Assembly: GCA_045658645.1 (NCBI GenBank)
Contig: JAZOVJ010000017.1
Location: forward strand, 1 to 25,415
DNA: 25,415 bases
Direction: 5' to 3'
Source of the DNA: UBA1738 sp045658645
GTDB taxonomy: Bacteria; Bacillota; Clostridia; UBA1381
The notes under the pieces are model-generated. The model saw only the letters and a program-made list of their open reading frames with translations. It searched no databases and was not told the origin of the DNA. Both the position numbers and the translations under genes were made by a program. Shown here one piece after another: positions 1-6,982 of the stretch (positions within the stretch are counted from its first letter, which is position 1; every line of letters begins with the position of its first letter).

Positions 1-2
1 AT

Positions 3-68
3 GCTCTTGAAAGAGTGCAAGAGTGGGCATTTGTAGTATATAAGTATGAAGAAACTGAGGAAGATTGA
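3..68 (+). CDS. C-terminal tail of a gene entering from the left edge (unknown)
   Basis: Reading from base 3, 21 codons stay open and end in TGA at 66-68. The encoded tail (ALERVQEWAFVVYKYEETEED) has the mixed, acidic-ended composition of a real protein C-terminus. A strong hairpin with a T-run follows within 10 nt, which fits a gene end. Too little is visible to name the family. If the yifB junction to the right is an element boundary, this gene belongs to the inserted DNA. Confidence 0.35.
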   Translation, partial: ALERVQEWAFVVYKYEETEED

Positions 69-77
69 GAAAGGAGT

Positions 78-105
78 GTGGGGACACTGCTCCCCACAAC
101 ATTTT
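78..105 (+). terminator. Rho-independent terminator after the left-edge gene
   Basis: GTGGGGA (78-84) pairs perfectly with TCCCCAC (91-97) around a 6-nt loop, followed by an AT-rich stretch with five T's (102-106). It lies 10 nt after the TGA of the partial gene and just before the ATG at 110. The orphan gene therefore either needs its own promoter or depends on read-through. Confidence 0.6.
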
Positions 106-109
106 TATT

Positions 110-400
110 ATGACTGATAAGAAAAAACATTATAAAAAGTATGCAATTATGGTTGATATGTATGCACTGAACCCTCAAGATGAAAATGATATTGATTATA
201 CAATTCCTATGTATCTTGGGACTGCATACCCACCAAAAAATATTATTACATATTATGAAGATTTTAATAAACATACTCTACAATGGGAAAATAGAAGAGA
301 TGCAGAACTGTATTTACAAAATATGAATAAGTCAGTAGGTTGTTGTGCTACTGATAGAAATGCAAGAATTGTGGAAGTAATGGCAGACAATAATTTTTAA
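110..400 (+). CDS. Orphan hypothetical protein, 96 aa
   Basis: I do not recognise this protein. From ATG 110 it is 96 aa: a very basic N-terminus (MTDKKKHYKKY), a middle rich in Tyr, Asn and Asp (about residues 14-60), and an adjacent CC pair near residue 79. It has no signal peptide or membrane segment. A longer reading from TTG 65 overlaps the preceding stop but would translate straight through the terminator hairpin at 78-97, so ATG 110 is preferred even though no good ribosome-binding site precedes it. Codon use is AT-rich (AAT, AAA, TAT) compared with the genes to the right. It faces the yifB junction and ends in a strong terminator, as the last gene of an inserted element would. Confidence 0.5.
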   Translation: MTDKKKHYKKYAIMVDMYALNPQDENDIDYTIPMYLGTAYPPKNIITYYEDFNKHTLQWENRRDAELYLQNMNKSVGCCATDRNARIVEVMADNNF

Positions 401-407
401 AGAATTG

Positions 408-448
408 AAAAGAAAAAGAAACAGATTATCTGTTTCTTTTTCTTTTTT
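408..448. terminator. Long bidirectional terminator
   Basis: An 18-bp perfect stem (408-425 with 429-446) around a 3-nt loop is flanked by A-rich sequence on the left and T-rich sequence on the right. It lies 8 nt after the stop of the orphan gene, and read from the other strand it also lies downstream of truncated yifB. It probably ends transcription from both sides. Confidence 0.75.
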
Positions 449-546
449 GTTAATGCCAATTTATATGCTTGGGTTAGCATAAATTGTTTTACTCATTAAA
501 ACTTATTTTAATAATCATATACTTTTCATCATTTGTGGTGCAGGTT

Positions 547-570
547 GTATGAACTGTCACGGGTTCATAC
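547..570. other. Inverted repeat at the yifB break: candidate attachment site or insertion junction
   Basis: GTATGAAC (547-554) and GTTCATAC (563-570) form a perfect 8-bp inverted repeat centred at 558/559. The right arm is part of the yifB codons for S-M-N. YifB similarity stops after MNP plus the TG of the expected next Cys codon, so the gene breaks exactly at the centre of symmetry. That geometry suits a site-specific recombination core with one half-site from yifB and the other from the incoming DNA. No recombinase gene is in the window, so its identity is inference. Confidence 0.5.
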
Positions 571-1609
571 TCGCAATAAGCATCATATTGCAAGGATACG
601 TAAGGGTTGCATTAACTCTTGAAATAGTCACCTTTCCGTCTTCTAACGGCTGGCGCATAACCTCAAGCACTTCACGTTTGAACTCAGGTAATTCATCTAA
701 AAACAAAACACCGTTATGCGCAAGCGAAAGTTCGCCCGGCCTTGGCACAGTTCCACCGCCCGAAAGTCCTGCCGATGAAATTGTATGGTGCGGATTTCTG
801 AATGGTCGGTGAGTTATCAGAGGTGTTCCCTCAGGTAACGTTCCTGCAATGGAATGTATCTTTGATACTTCAAGTGCCTCTTCAAATGAAAGGTCAGGAA
901 GTATTGATGGCATTCTTTGTGCAAGCATTGTTTTACCTGTACCCGGCGAGCCAATCAGAAGCACGTTATGGTTTCCCGCAGCGGCAACCTCTAATGCACG
1001 TTTTGCGCTTTCCTGTCCCTTAACATCGCAAAAATCAAGTAGAGTGTCTGCACTTTTTGAAAACAGTTCTTCTTCTGTAACCCTGAATGTTTCAATCTCG
1101 TCATCGCCTTTTAAGTGGCGGAACAATTCCCCAAGATTTGAAACGGGATAGATATTGACTCCGTCAATAACCGATGCTTCTTTTGCGTTTGCCTTTGGTA
1201 CGAAAAAGTTCTTGAAACCCTTTTTGTATCCGGCAATCACCATAGGGAGAACGCCGGTTACGTGGTTCACGCTTCCGTCTAAAGAAAGCTCGCCTATAAA
1301 TATTGTATCTTCACCCGGCATAGCAACCTGACCGCTTGCCGCCATTATGGAAACCGCAATCGGCAAGTCATACCCCGGGCCTTCTTTCCGGAGATTTGCC
1401 GGTGCTAAATTTATAATCAATTTTTTTGACGGGAAAACGTATCCTGTATTTTTAATACCCGAGCGGATTCGTTCCTTTGACTCTTTAACGGCAGCATCAG
1501 GAAGCCCTACAATTTCAAATCCGGGCAAACCGCCCGTAATATCCGCTTCAACGCATACCGAAAACCCGTCTATTCCCAAAAGTCCTACAGAATATGCCTT
1601 TGCAAGCAT
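557..1609 (-). pseudogene. yifB: YifB/ComM-family AAA+ ATPase, 3'-truncated
   Basis: The product has the full N-terminal ChlI-like domain (from MLAKAYSVGLLGIDG, including the NLAPANLRKEGPGYDLPIA block) and the AAA+ core: Walker A at residues 220-227 (GSPGTGKT) and Walker B at 300-306 (GVLFLDE). It stops after residue 350 at MNP, where family members continue with a C-P-C-G block and a C-terminal Mg-chelatase domain. The family is about 500 aa, so roughly 150 aa are missing. The stop is created by foreign sequence at the junction, not by a point change inside the gene. The start follows a good AGGTGAGG site. It is the last gene of the operon, 11 nt after the ttcA-like gene. ComM is a branch-migration helicase in natural transformation in some bacteria; the role of Firmicute YifB is unclear. 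The product has probably lost function. Confidence 0.85.
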
Positions 1610-1620
1610 TTCCTCACCTC

Positions 1621-2364
1621 TTAATTCTCATTTTTTCTCTTTAGTGATGCCGGTTCTTTTTTCCAGCCATCGATACCGCTTGTCCCGATGGCAGTAAAAA
1701 GACGCTTCTTAAGACCGCTGTTTACCGATTTGTCAAGGTCCTTTAAAATATTCTTTATCTCTTCCCTTTTTGTGTTTCCGTCTGCAGGGCATAAACTTTT
1801 TGTAACCGGAAGTTCAAGCCTTTTTGCCACGCTTCTTATATCTGCTTCACGGGTATAAATAAGCGGTCTTATTGAATACAGATCGGTTCTGTCAAGATAT
1901 GTAACGGGAGAGAAACAGTTAATTCTTCCCTCATATAAAAGGCTCAAAAGGAAGGTTTCCAGAACATCATCGTTATGATGCCCCAAAGCCACTCTCTGAC
2001 ATCCCATTTCAAGCGCTAAATCGTTAAGCGCACCACGGCGCATTTTTGCACATAGCGAGCAAGGGTTTTCTTCCTTTCGGTAATCAAAGATGACCTCGGC
2101 TATGTTTGTAGGCTTTACTACATATTCAACACCAAGTTCGTCACAGTATCTCTGCACGCCGGACCAGTCCGCCTTATAGCCCATATCAAGTGTAAGCCCG
2201 ACAACAGTGAACTTTTTCGGGTAGTATCTTGAAAGCATAGAAAGTGCTCCCAAAAGCACAAGACTGTCCTTTCCGCCCGAAACGCCAACACCGATTTTGT
2301 CGCCGTCCTGTATCATATCATAGTCTTCAACAGCTTTTCTTACTCTGCTGACAATTCTTTTCAT
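1621..2364 (-). CDS. TtcA-family tRNA thiolation-type ATP pyrophosphatase
   Basis: A 247-aa PP-loop enzyme: ATP-pyrophosphatase motif SGGKDS at residues 29-34, a C-S-L-C pair at Cys102/Cys105 and a third conserved Cys192 followed by Pro. GHHNDDVLETFL near 128-139 is typical of TtcA/TilS-type enzymes. TtcA proteins use an Fe-S cluster and ATP to put sulfur on cytidine 32 of certain tRNAs. In Clostridia the substrate of these shorter homologues is less certain, so no symbol is given. Its ATG overlaps the pgsA stop (TAATG), and truncated yifB follows 11 nt later. It shares the RNA-modification theme of rimO upstream. Confidence 0.85.
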   Translation of the reverse strand: MKRIVSRVRKAVEDYDMIQDGDKIGVGVSGGKDSLVLLGALSMLSRYYPKKFTVVGLTLDMGYKADWSGVQRYCDELGVEYVVKPTNIAEVIFDYRKEENPCSLCAKMRRGALNDLALEMGCQRVALGHHNDDVLETFLLSLLYEGRINCFSPVTYLDRTDLYSIRPLIYTREADIRSVAKRLELPVTKSLCPADGNTKREEIKNILKDLDKSVNSGLKKRLFTAIGTSGIDGWKKEPASLKRKNEN

Positions 2365-2918
2365 TATTTTGCTTCCTTAATTAAATCAATATTTTTTGCT
2401 ACATAGTCATATCCCGAAACAACAGTTATTACAGCAGATAGCCAGACAAGGACATCTGTTATCAGAACTGATGCGTTCTCAGGGAAAATCGGCAGGAATA
2501 AAAGTATTGCCACGATAATTGCAATCATCTGGAAAATTGTTTTCATTTTCCCCCACCACGATGCCGCAATAACCTTACCGCCGCCCGCTGCTACCAATCG
2601 TATTCCTGATACGATAAACTCACGGGTCAGGATAAGCATAACCGCAACGGCAGATGCTCTGCCATGATGCATAAGCACTAAAAATGCCGCAGTTGTAAGC
2701 ATTTTGTCTGCAAGCGGGTCCATAAACTTACCAAAATCGGTAATAAGATTGTGTTTTCTTGCAAGATGTCCGTCAACAGCATCGGTTATTGACGCTATAA
2801 TGAACAGAATAAGGCCGATAACAACAAAAGCCATATTTGTCACGTCAATCATCATAAACGCCATAAAAAACGGCACTAATATCATTCTTAAAACGGTTAG
2901 TTTGTTTGGTGTGTTCAT
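2364..2918 (-). CDS. pgsA: CDP-diacylglycerol--glycerol-3-phosphate 3-phosphatidyltransferase
   Basis: PgsA makes phosphatidylglycerol phosphate from CDP-diacylglycerol and glycerol 3-phosphate at the membrane, the committed step to phosphatidylglycerol and cardiolipin. The 184-aa protein has the complete CDP-alcohol phosphotransferase signature: D49, G50, A53, R54, G63, D67 and D71 with exact family spacing. Several hydrophobic segments fit a multi-pass membrane enzyme. It overlaps rimO by ATGA and the ttcA-like gene by TAATG, so translation is probably coupled. rimO-pgsA adjacency is common in Firmicutes. Confidence 0.95.
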   Translation of the reverse strand: MNTPNKLTVLRMILVPFFMAFMMIDVTNMAFVVIGLILFIIASITDAVDGHLARKHNLITDFGKFMDPLADKMLTTAAFLVLMHHGRASAVAVMLILTREFIVSGIRLVAAGGGKVIAASWWGKMKTIFQMIAIIVAILLFLPIFPENASVLITDVLVWLSAVITVVSGYDYVAKNIDLIKEAK

Positions 2919-4243
2919 ATTTCTACTTCCTTTCCCGTCAAATCATATTCATCAGCGTCCAATATCTCCACATTGGTGAATGTTCCGATTTCGACCTCGT
3001 CCTCTGCGGCGAAATAAACAGTAGAGTCAACTCCGATACTGTCACCACGGCTGCGCCCTGTATACATAAAGTTTTCTTCGTCATAACCCTCTGCCAGAAC
3101 CTCGATTACATTACCGATTTTTCCCCGGTTTTTCTCAAGGGATATTCCCTGCTGAAGCTCCATCAAGGCATCGCGGCGTTTTTCCTTTATTTCTTCAGGC
3201 AACTGTCCGTCAAAGTTCGCTGCCGGAGTATCCTCCTCTTGCGAGTATGCAAAAACGCCTACCCTGTCAAGTTTTATTTCCTTTAAGAACTCATATAGCT
3301 CTTCGAATTGCTCCTCCGTTTCGCCCGGGAACCCCGCAATAATTGACGTTCTGAAAACGGCATCAGGCATTACCTCACGGATTTTTCTGATTTTTTCCTC
3401 AATTTCCGCCCTGTTTGTACGTCTTGCCATTCTTCTTAATATATCGTTATTTATATGCTGAATCGGCATATCAAAGTAGTGGCAAATCTTTTCATTTTCC
3501 GCCATTACCGAAATCAGTGAATCGGTTATTGCCTCGGCATAAAGGTAGTGAACACGCACCCACTTTATTTCGGGGATTTCGCACAGCTTTAAAAGAAGCC
3601 TGTCAAGTGAATATTCGCCATATATGTCCTTGCCATAGCGTGTAGTATCCTGCGCAATTACAATAAGCTCACGAACACCGTTTTCTGCCAAAACCTTTGC
3701 CTCTGCGATTATATCCTCTATCCTGCGGCTTCTGAAATGCCCTCTTATTTTCGGGATTGCACAGTAGGTACAGTTATTGTCACAGCCGTCTGCAATCTTC
3801 AGGTATGCAACGTGCTTTTCGGTTGCTAAAATTCTCGGCAGGTTTTCGGGGATTTCATCGTTCTGATTACCCCAAAGGCAAACATATTCGCCGGCTTCGG
3901 CGTCCTTTATAACCTCTGCAATTTTATAAAAATCACCTGCGCCGATGCATGCATCAACCTCCGGCAATTCTTCCTTTATACTGTCGTGATACCGCTCCGA
4001 CAAGCAGCCTGTCATAATCAAAAGTCTGCAATGACCGGTTTTTTTATACTCTGCCATTTCCAAAACCGCATCAATAGACTCCTGCTTTGCAGGGTCGATA
4101 AAACCGCAGGTGTTTACAATTATAACCTCTGCATCCTGCGGGTCATTTACAATAACGTGACCCTCATTCTGCAATATGCCAAGCATAGTTTCAGCATCGG
4201 TCTGATTTTTCGGGCATCCCAAAGACACCATTCCAATTCTCAT
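2915..4243 (-). CDS. rimO: Ribosomal protein uS12 methylthiotransferase
   Basis: RimO is a radical-SAM enzyme with two [4Fe-4S] clusters that methylthiolates a conserved Asp of ribosomal protein S12. The 442-aa sequence starts with MRIGMVSLGCPKNQTD. The N-terminal auxiliary-cluster cysteines are C10, C46 and C80; the radical-SAM CxxxCxxC is C154, C158 and C161 (CDNNCTYC); a TRAM-type domain ends the protein. SLGCPKNQTDAE with CAIPKIRGHFRSR favours RimO over the tRNA enzyme MiaB. Length is normal. The start lies 14 nt after the recX stop with an AAAGGA site, and the stop overlaps pgsA. Confidence 0.95.
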   Translation of the reverse strand: MRIGMVSLGCPKNQTDAETMLGILQNEGHVIVNDPQDAEVIIVNTCGFIDPAKQESIDAVLEMAEYKKTGHCRLLIMTGCLSERYHDSIKEELPEVDACIGAGDFYKIAEVIKDAEAGEYVCLWGNQNDEIPENLPRILATEKHVAYLKIADGCDNNCTYCAIPKIRGHFRSRRIEDIIAEAKVLAENGVRELIVIAQDTTRYGKDIYGEYSLDRLLLKLCEIPEIKWVRVHYLYAEAITDSLISVMAENEKICHYFDMPIQHINNDILRRMARRTNRAEIEEKIRKIREVMPDAVFRTSIIAGFPGETEEQFEELYEFLKEIKLDRVGVFAYSQEEDTPAANFDGQLPEEIKEKRRDALMELQQGISLEKNRGKIGNVIEVLAEGYDEENFMYTGRSRGDSIGVDSTVYFAAEDEVEIGTFTNVEILDADEYDLTGKEVEI

Positions 4244-4257
4244 TTATCTATATCCTT

Positions 4258-4737
4258 TCAATCCTCTAAAGCCTCGCCTTTTATTCTTTCAACAGCGGAC
4301 TTTATATCGTCAAAACCGTAGCCACGATAGGCAAAGTATCTTATGGCACGGTCAATGTTCTTTTTCTCAAAATTACCGCCAAGCTTTCGTTCCATAAGCG
4401 GCAGAAGCTGTTTCTCTTCCTCATCCGAAAGCTCAAGCATTGCATTTTCAAGCTCTTCACCAAAAATACCGCGGAACTTCAGTTCCTCTCGTATCCTGCG
4501 TCTGCCGTACTTGTTCAGGTTCTGCAAGTCCCTTGCAAGCTTTTTTGCATACTCTGCATCATTCACAAAAGAATACTCACGCAAGAACTCAAATATTTCC
4601 GGCAAATCTTCCGCATTCGCTCCGGCCCTTATGAGCTTATCGTAAAGCTCCTTTTCAGAATGAGAACGGAACTCTAAAAGCCTCAATGCCTTTTCCTTTG
4701 CTTCACTTTTTGAAAGCTCTTTTCTTTCTCTTATCAT
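4258..4737 (-). CDS. recX: Regulatory protein RecX
   Basis: A 159-aa protein of helical three-residue-repeat type with RecX hallmarks: KEKALRLLEFRSHSEKEL near the N-terminus, LRE..FVNDAEYAKKLARDL in the middle and a C-terminal FAYRGYGFDDIKSAVE segment. RecX binds RecA filaments and modulates recombination. recA itself is not in this window. The ATG overlaps the stop of the upstream HD-domain gene (ATGA), so the two are translationally coupled, and rimO follows after 14 nt. Confidence 0.9.
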   Translation of the reverse strand: MIRERKELSKSEAKEKALRLLEFRSHSEKELYDKLIRAGANAEDLPEIFEFLREYSFVNDAEYAKKLARDLQNLNKYGRRRIREELKFRGIFGEELENAMLELSDEEEKQLLPLMERKLGGNFEKKNIDRAIRYFAYRGYGFDDIKSAVERIKGEALED

Positions 4738-5921
4738 ATTCTGAAATAATCAAACAACTGTCCAAAGTCCACCGAGCCTATTTCCCGGTTTTCATACTGC
4801 TGGAACAAGTTGTGATACCCCTCCTGCATCTGCTCTGATTTTATGCCGTATTTTATTGACAAATACGCCTCAAGGTAGGCAGACAAATGGTCGCAACCTC
4901 TTATAAGCTCGCCATCCACAGGGCAGAATTCGTCACTGTTATATTTCTCGTTTATCTCATCAGACGAAACCTTTATAAGCTTTCCGCCGATTGTTACCTT
5001 TGACGTAAATTCGTCCTGTGTATAGAATTCCAGGTCGTGTCTTATTTCATCGCTTACCATCGGGAAGATAATCTTCGCCATCTGCTCGTCTTCTATGTTC
5101 TTGATAATGTCATCAAGACCCTTGACCGAGTTCTTAACCGGTGACACAATATCTCGGGTCAGAACCTCAGGGATATCGTGGAAAAGTCCGCCGAAGAAGT
5201 TGTTTACAAGTCGCTTTTCACAAGCACCGCATTCAAGGGACGCAAAGTATGACATAATCGCAACAAGCAGGGTGTGGCCCATAACCGATGTGTTCGGGGT
5301 TCGTACCGCTCTTGACCATCTCTGCTGATAACGGAGCTTACCGATTAGTGACATAAACTTGTTAAGGTCAGGGTCTGTTGCGAACTTTGAAAATCCCTCA
5401 AAGGTATTGCACTTTGCAAGACCCTTTTCCACCTCGGTTTTTACCTGTTCAATATCGTAAGTGTGGGCATTCTGCGGATATATTACGTCAAACTCCCACT
5501 TTGTTGCATAGTAGTGTGCCGCCTTTAAGATTTCTTTTTCCTTTTTGGCGTAGTCAGCCTCTAAAAAATATCTGCTCATTTTGGCATAGAAGTCGCCTTT
5601 TAAGCACTCAAGCTGTCCTTCAAGCTGTTCCAGCACCCACCTGTTTATCTGCTCGCCTTTTTCTTTCATTAGAAGGTGATAAACCGGCGGCTTTATATCG
5701 GTCAGGATTATTCTGTGCAAGAACTCAAAAATTCCGCCCTCCAATAGCTTTAACGGGTCATAGTTTCCCTCGCCCTCACATTTTGCAAGAACGTATGCAT
5801 ATACCATTTTATGAGCCTGTTTGTCAAGCTCGGAAAAGCCGTTCCACGGTCTTATGTGGTCATTCCATCTCTGGATGGAGGCTGCCACGTGTATCAAAGA
5901 AATCAAAGATTTTCTTATCAT
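4734..5921 (-). CDS. HD-domain protein with one intact and one degenerate HD repeat
   Basis: First gene of the operon, 395 aa. The C-terminal half carries an HD phosphohydrolase site: H216 (MGHTLLVA), H248-D249 with E252 (FHDIPEVLTRDIVSPVK) and probably D344 (GCDHLSAY), resembling the YfbR-like group that includes nucleotidases. The N-terminal half repeats the layout: RWNDHIRP (18-25) matches RWSRAVRT (201-208), H37 matches H216, and FLHRIILTDIKPPV (67-80) matches the HD segment, but the metal-binding Asp is Arg (H69-R70) and a three-residue piece with the Glu is missing. This suggests an internal duplication with one dead copy. Substrate unknown. The start follows GGGGTGA, with a near-perfect promoter about 40 nt upstream. 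Confidence 0.75.
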   Translation of the reverse strand: MIRKSLISLIHVAASIQRWNDHIRPWNGFSELDKQAHKMVYAYVLAKCEGEGNYDPLKLLEGGIFEFLHRIILTDIKPPVYHLLMKEKGEQINRWVLEQLEGQLECLKGDFYAKMSRYFLEADYAKKEKEILKAAHYYATKWEFDVIYPQNAHTYDIEQVKTEVEKGLAKCNTFEGFSKFATDPDLNKFMSLIGKLRYQQRWSRAVRTPNTSVMGHTLLVAIMSYFASLECGACEKRLVNNFFGGLFHDIPEVLTRDIVSPVKNSVKGLDDIIKNIEDEQMAKIIFPMVSDEIRHDLEFYTQDEFTSKVTIGGKLIKVSSDEINEKYNSDEFCPVDGELIRGCDHLSAYLEAYLSIKYGIKSEQMQEGYHNLFQQYENREIGSVDFGQLFDYFRI

Positions 5922-5959
5922 AAAATCACCCCTTATAACAGATACTTACAGTTACAATA

Positions 5960-5989
5960 ATTATACCACAAAAACCCCGAAAACGTCAA
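5960..5989 (-). promoter_or_regulatory. Sigma-A promoter of the HD-recX-rimO-pgsA-ttcA-yifB operon
   Basis: On the minus strand, TTGACG (5984-5989) and TATAAT (5960-5965) are separated by 18 bp. The predicted start is near 5953, giving a short leader before the HD gene. No other promoter of similar quality was noticed inside the operon. Confidence 0.8.
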
Positions 5990-6034
5990 CAAAAAACCGC
6001 AAGAACCTGTACCATTTTCAAAAGTTTTTCCAAA

Positions 6035-6096
6035 GCGGAAAATATACAGGAACACTACCTCGTTTTCCGCATATTCTGTTAACAGGGGAAGCTCCC
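6035..6096 (+). other. Hairpin-rich leader before the Cys-rich gene
   Basis: Three inverted repeats follow each other just upstream of the gene at 6124: GCGGAAAA/TTTTCCGC (6035-6042 with 6063-6070), the palindrome CTGTTAACAG (6076-6085), and GGGA/TCCC (6086-6089 with 6093-6096). The ribosome-binding site AAGGAAG (6111-6117) follows. None has a T-run, so they look like leader structures or operators, not terminators. I could not find a convincing sigma-A promoter here. Confidence 0.35.
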
Positions 6097-6123
6097 GTTT
6101 ATTATTAAGAAAGGAAGATTTTT

Positions 6124-6939
6124 ATGAACGAAAAGCATTGTGCACCTGATTGCGGCTTTAAAGAAGCTGTATGTATACACACTGACAAGGTCTACGATAG
6201 CTGCCGTGACAAAGATTGCCTTGAAAATATCAGGGTTTATTTAACAGCCTGCGGTCAGGACGTAATTGACAGAGCAATAAATGTAAAGTGTACCAAAGCA
6301 GAAATTATCTGGGTATATTCCGACATCGAGGCTGTGCCTTTTAACCGAGGATTCTATTCTGTTGACTTAAAGTATTTCTTTAAGATTACTCTTGCAGTAT
6401 TCACAGGTCTTGGCAGACCGACTGAGGTTGAAGGTCTTGCCACCTTTGACAAAAAGGTTATCCTTTTCGGTTCAGAGGGCAACGCAAAAGTGTTTGCATC
6501 AAAGTATAAGCAGGACGCATTTGATGCACAGATGTGGAAGAAAACAAATATGCCGAACGCTGTAGTTGAGGTTGTTGACCCAATCGCACTTGGTGCAAAA
6601 GTTGTTGACGTTAACGATAAGTGTTGCTGTGATGACGACTTTGACTTAGCAAGCATTCCTGATTCTGTAAGCCGTGTATTTGACGATTCTCTAATCCTCG
6701 GCGGAGAACAAAAACGTGTGTTTGTTTCTATCGGTATCTTCTCAATCATCCGTCTTGAAAGACGCGTTATGCTTTTAATCCCTGCATACGATTTCTGTGT
6801 TCCTCAAAAAGAATGCATCGGCGCAACTGATGACAATCCTTGCGAGTTGTTTGACAGAATTTCTTTCCCGGTTGATGAGTTCTTCCCACCGGAGAGATGC
6901 GAATTTGAAGACGACAAGGACTGCGGCTGCGGTTGTTAA
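6124..6939 (+). CDS. Conserved clostridial Cys-rich protein, function unknown
   Basis: A 271-aa soluble protein with cysteines clustered at both ends: near the start (H-C-A-P-D-C, VCIHTDKVYDSC, KDC), a CCC triplet in the middle followed by an acidic DDDFD run, and a terminal CGCGC. The opening motif EAVCIHTDKVYDSCRDKDCLEN, the segment AVPFNRGFYSVDLKYFFKI and the later FDKKVILFGSEG give the impression of a protein family widespread in clostridia without a known role. No signal peptide or membrane helix. The Cys pairs could bind metal or crosslink the protein, as in some spore-coat proteins; that is only a possibility. Single-gene unit with an AAGGAAG site and a strong terminator shared with prfB. 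Confidence 0.7.
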   Translation: MNEKHCAPDCGFKEAVCIHTDKVYDSCRDKDCLENIRVYLTACGQDVIDRAINVKCTKAEIIWVYSDIEAVPFNRGFYSVDLKYFFKITLAVFTGLGRPTEVEGLATFDKKVILFGSEGNAKVFASKYKQDAFDAQMWKKTNMPNAVVEVVDPIALGAKVVDVNDKCCCDDDFDLASIPDSVSRVFDDSLILGGEQKRVFVSIGIFSIIRLERRVMLLIPAYDFCVPQKECIGATDDNPCELFDRISFPVDEFFPPERCEFEDDKDCGCGC

Positions 6940-6946
6940 GTTAAAC

Positions 6947-6982
6947 AAAAAATAGCAGATGAAAATTCATCTGCTATTTTTT
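6947..6982. terminator. Bidirectional terminator between the Cys-rich gene and prfB
   Basis: A near-perfect stem of about 15 bp (6947-6962 with 6967-6982) around an AAAA loop has A-rich and T-rich flanks, so it works for the plus-strand gene ending at 6939 and the convergent prfB. Its right arm includes part of the prfB stop codon. Confidence 0.85.

Noticed and set aside
6070..6077. CATATTCT as a sigma-E/sigma-K -10 box for the Cys-rich gene
   Set aside because: No matching -35 at the correct distance, so the match is not better than chance.
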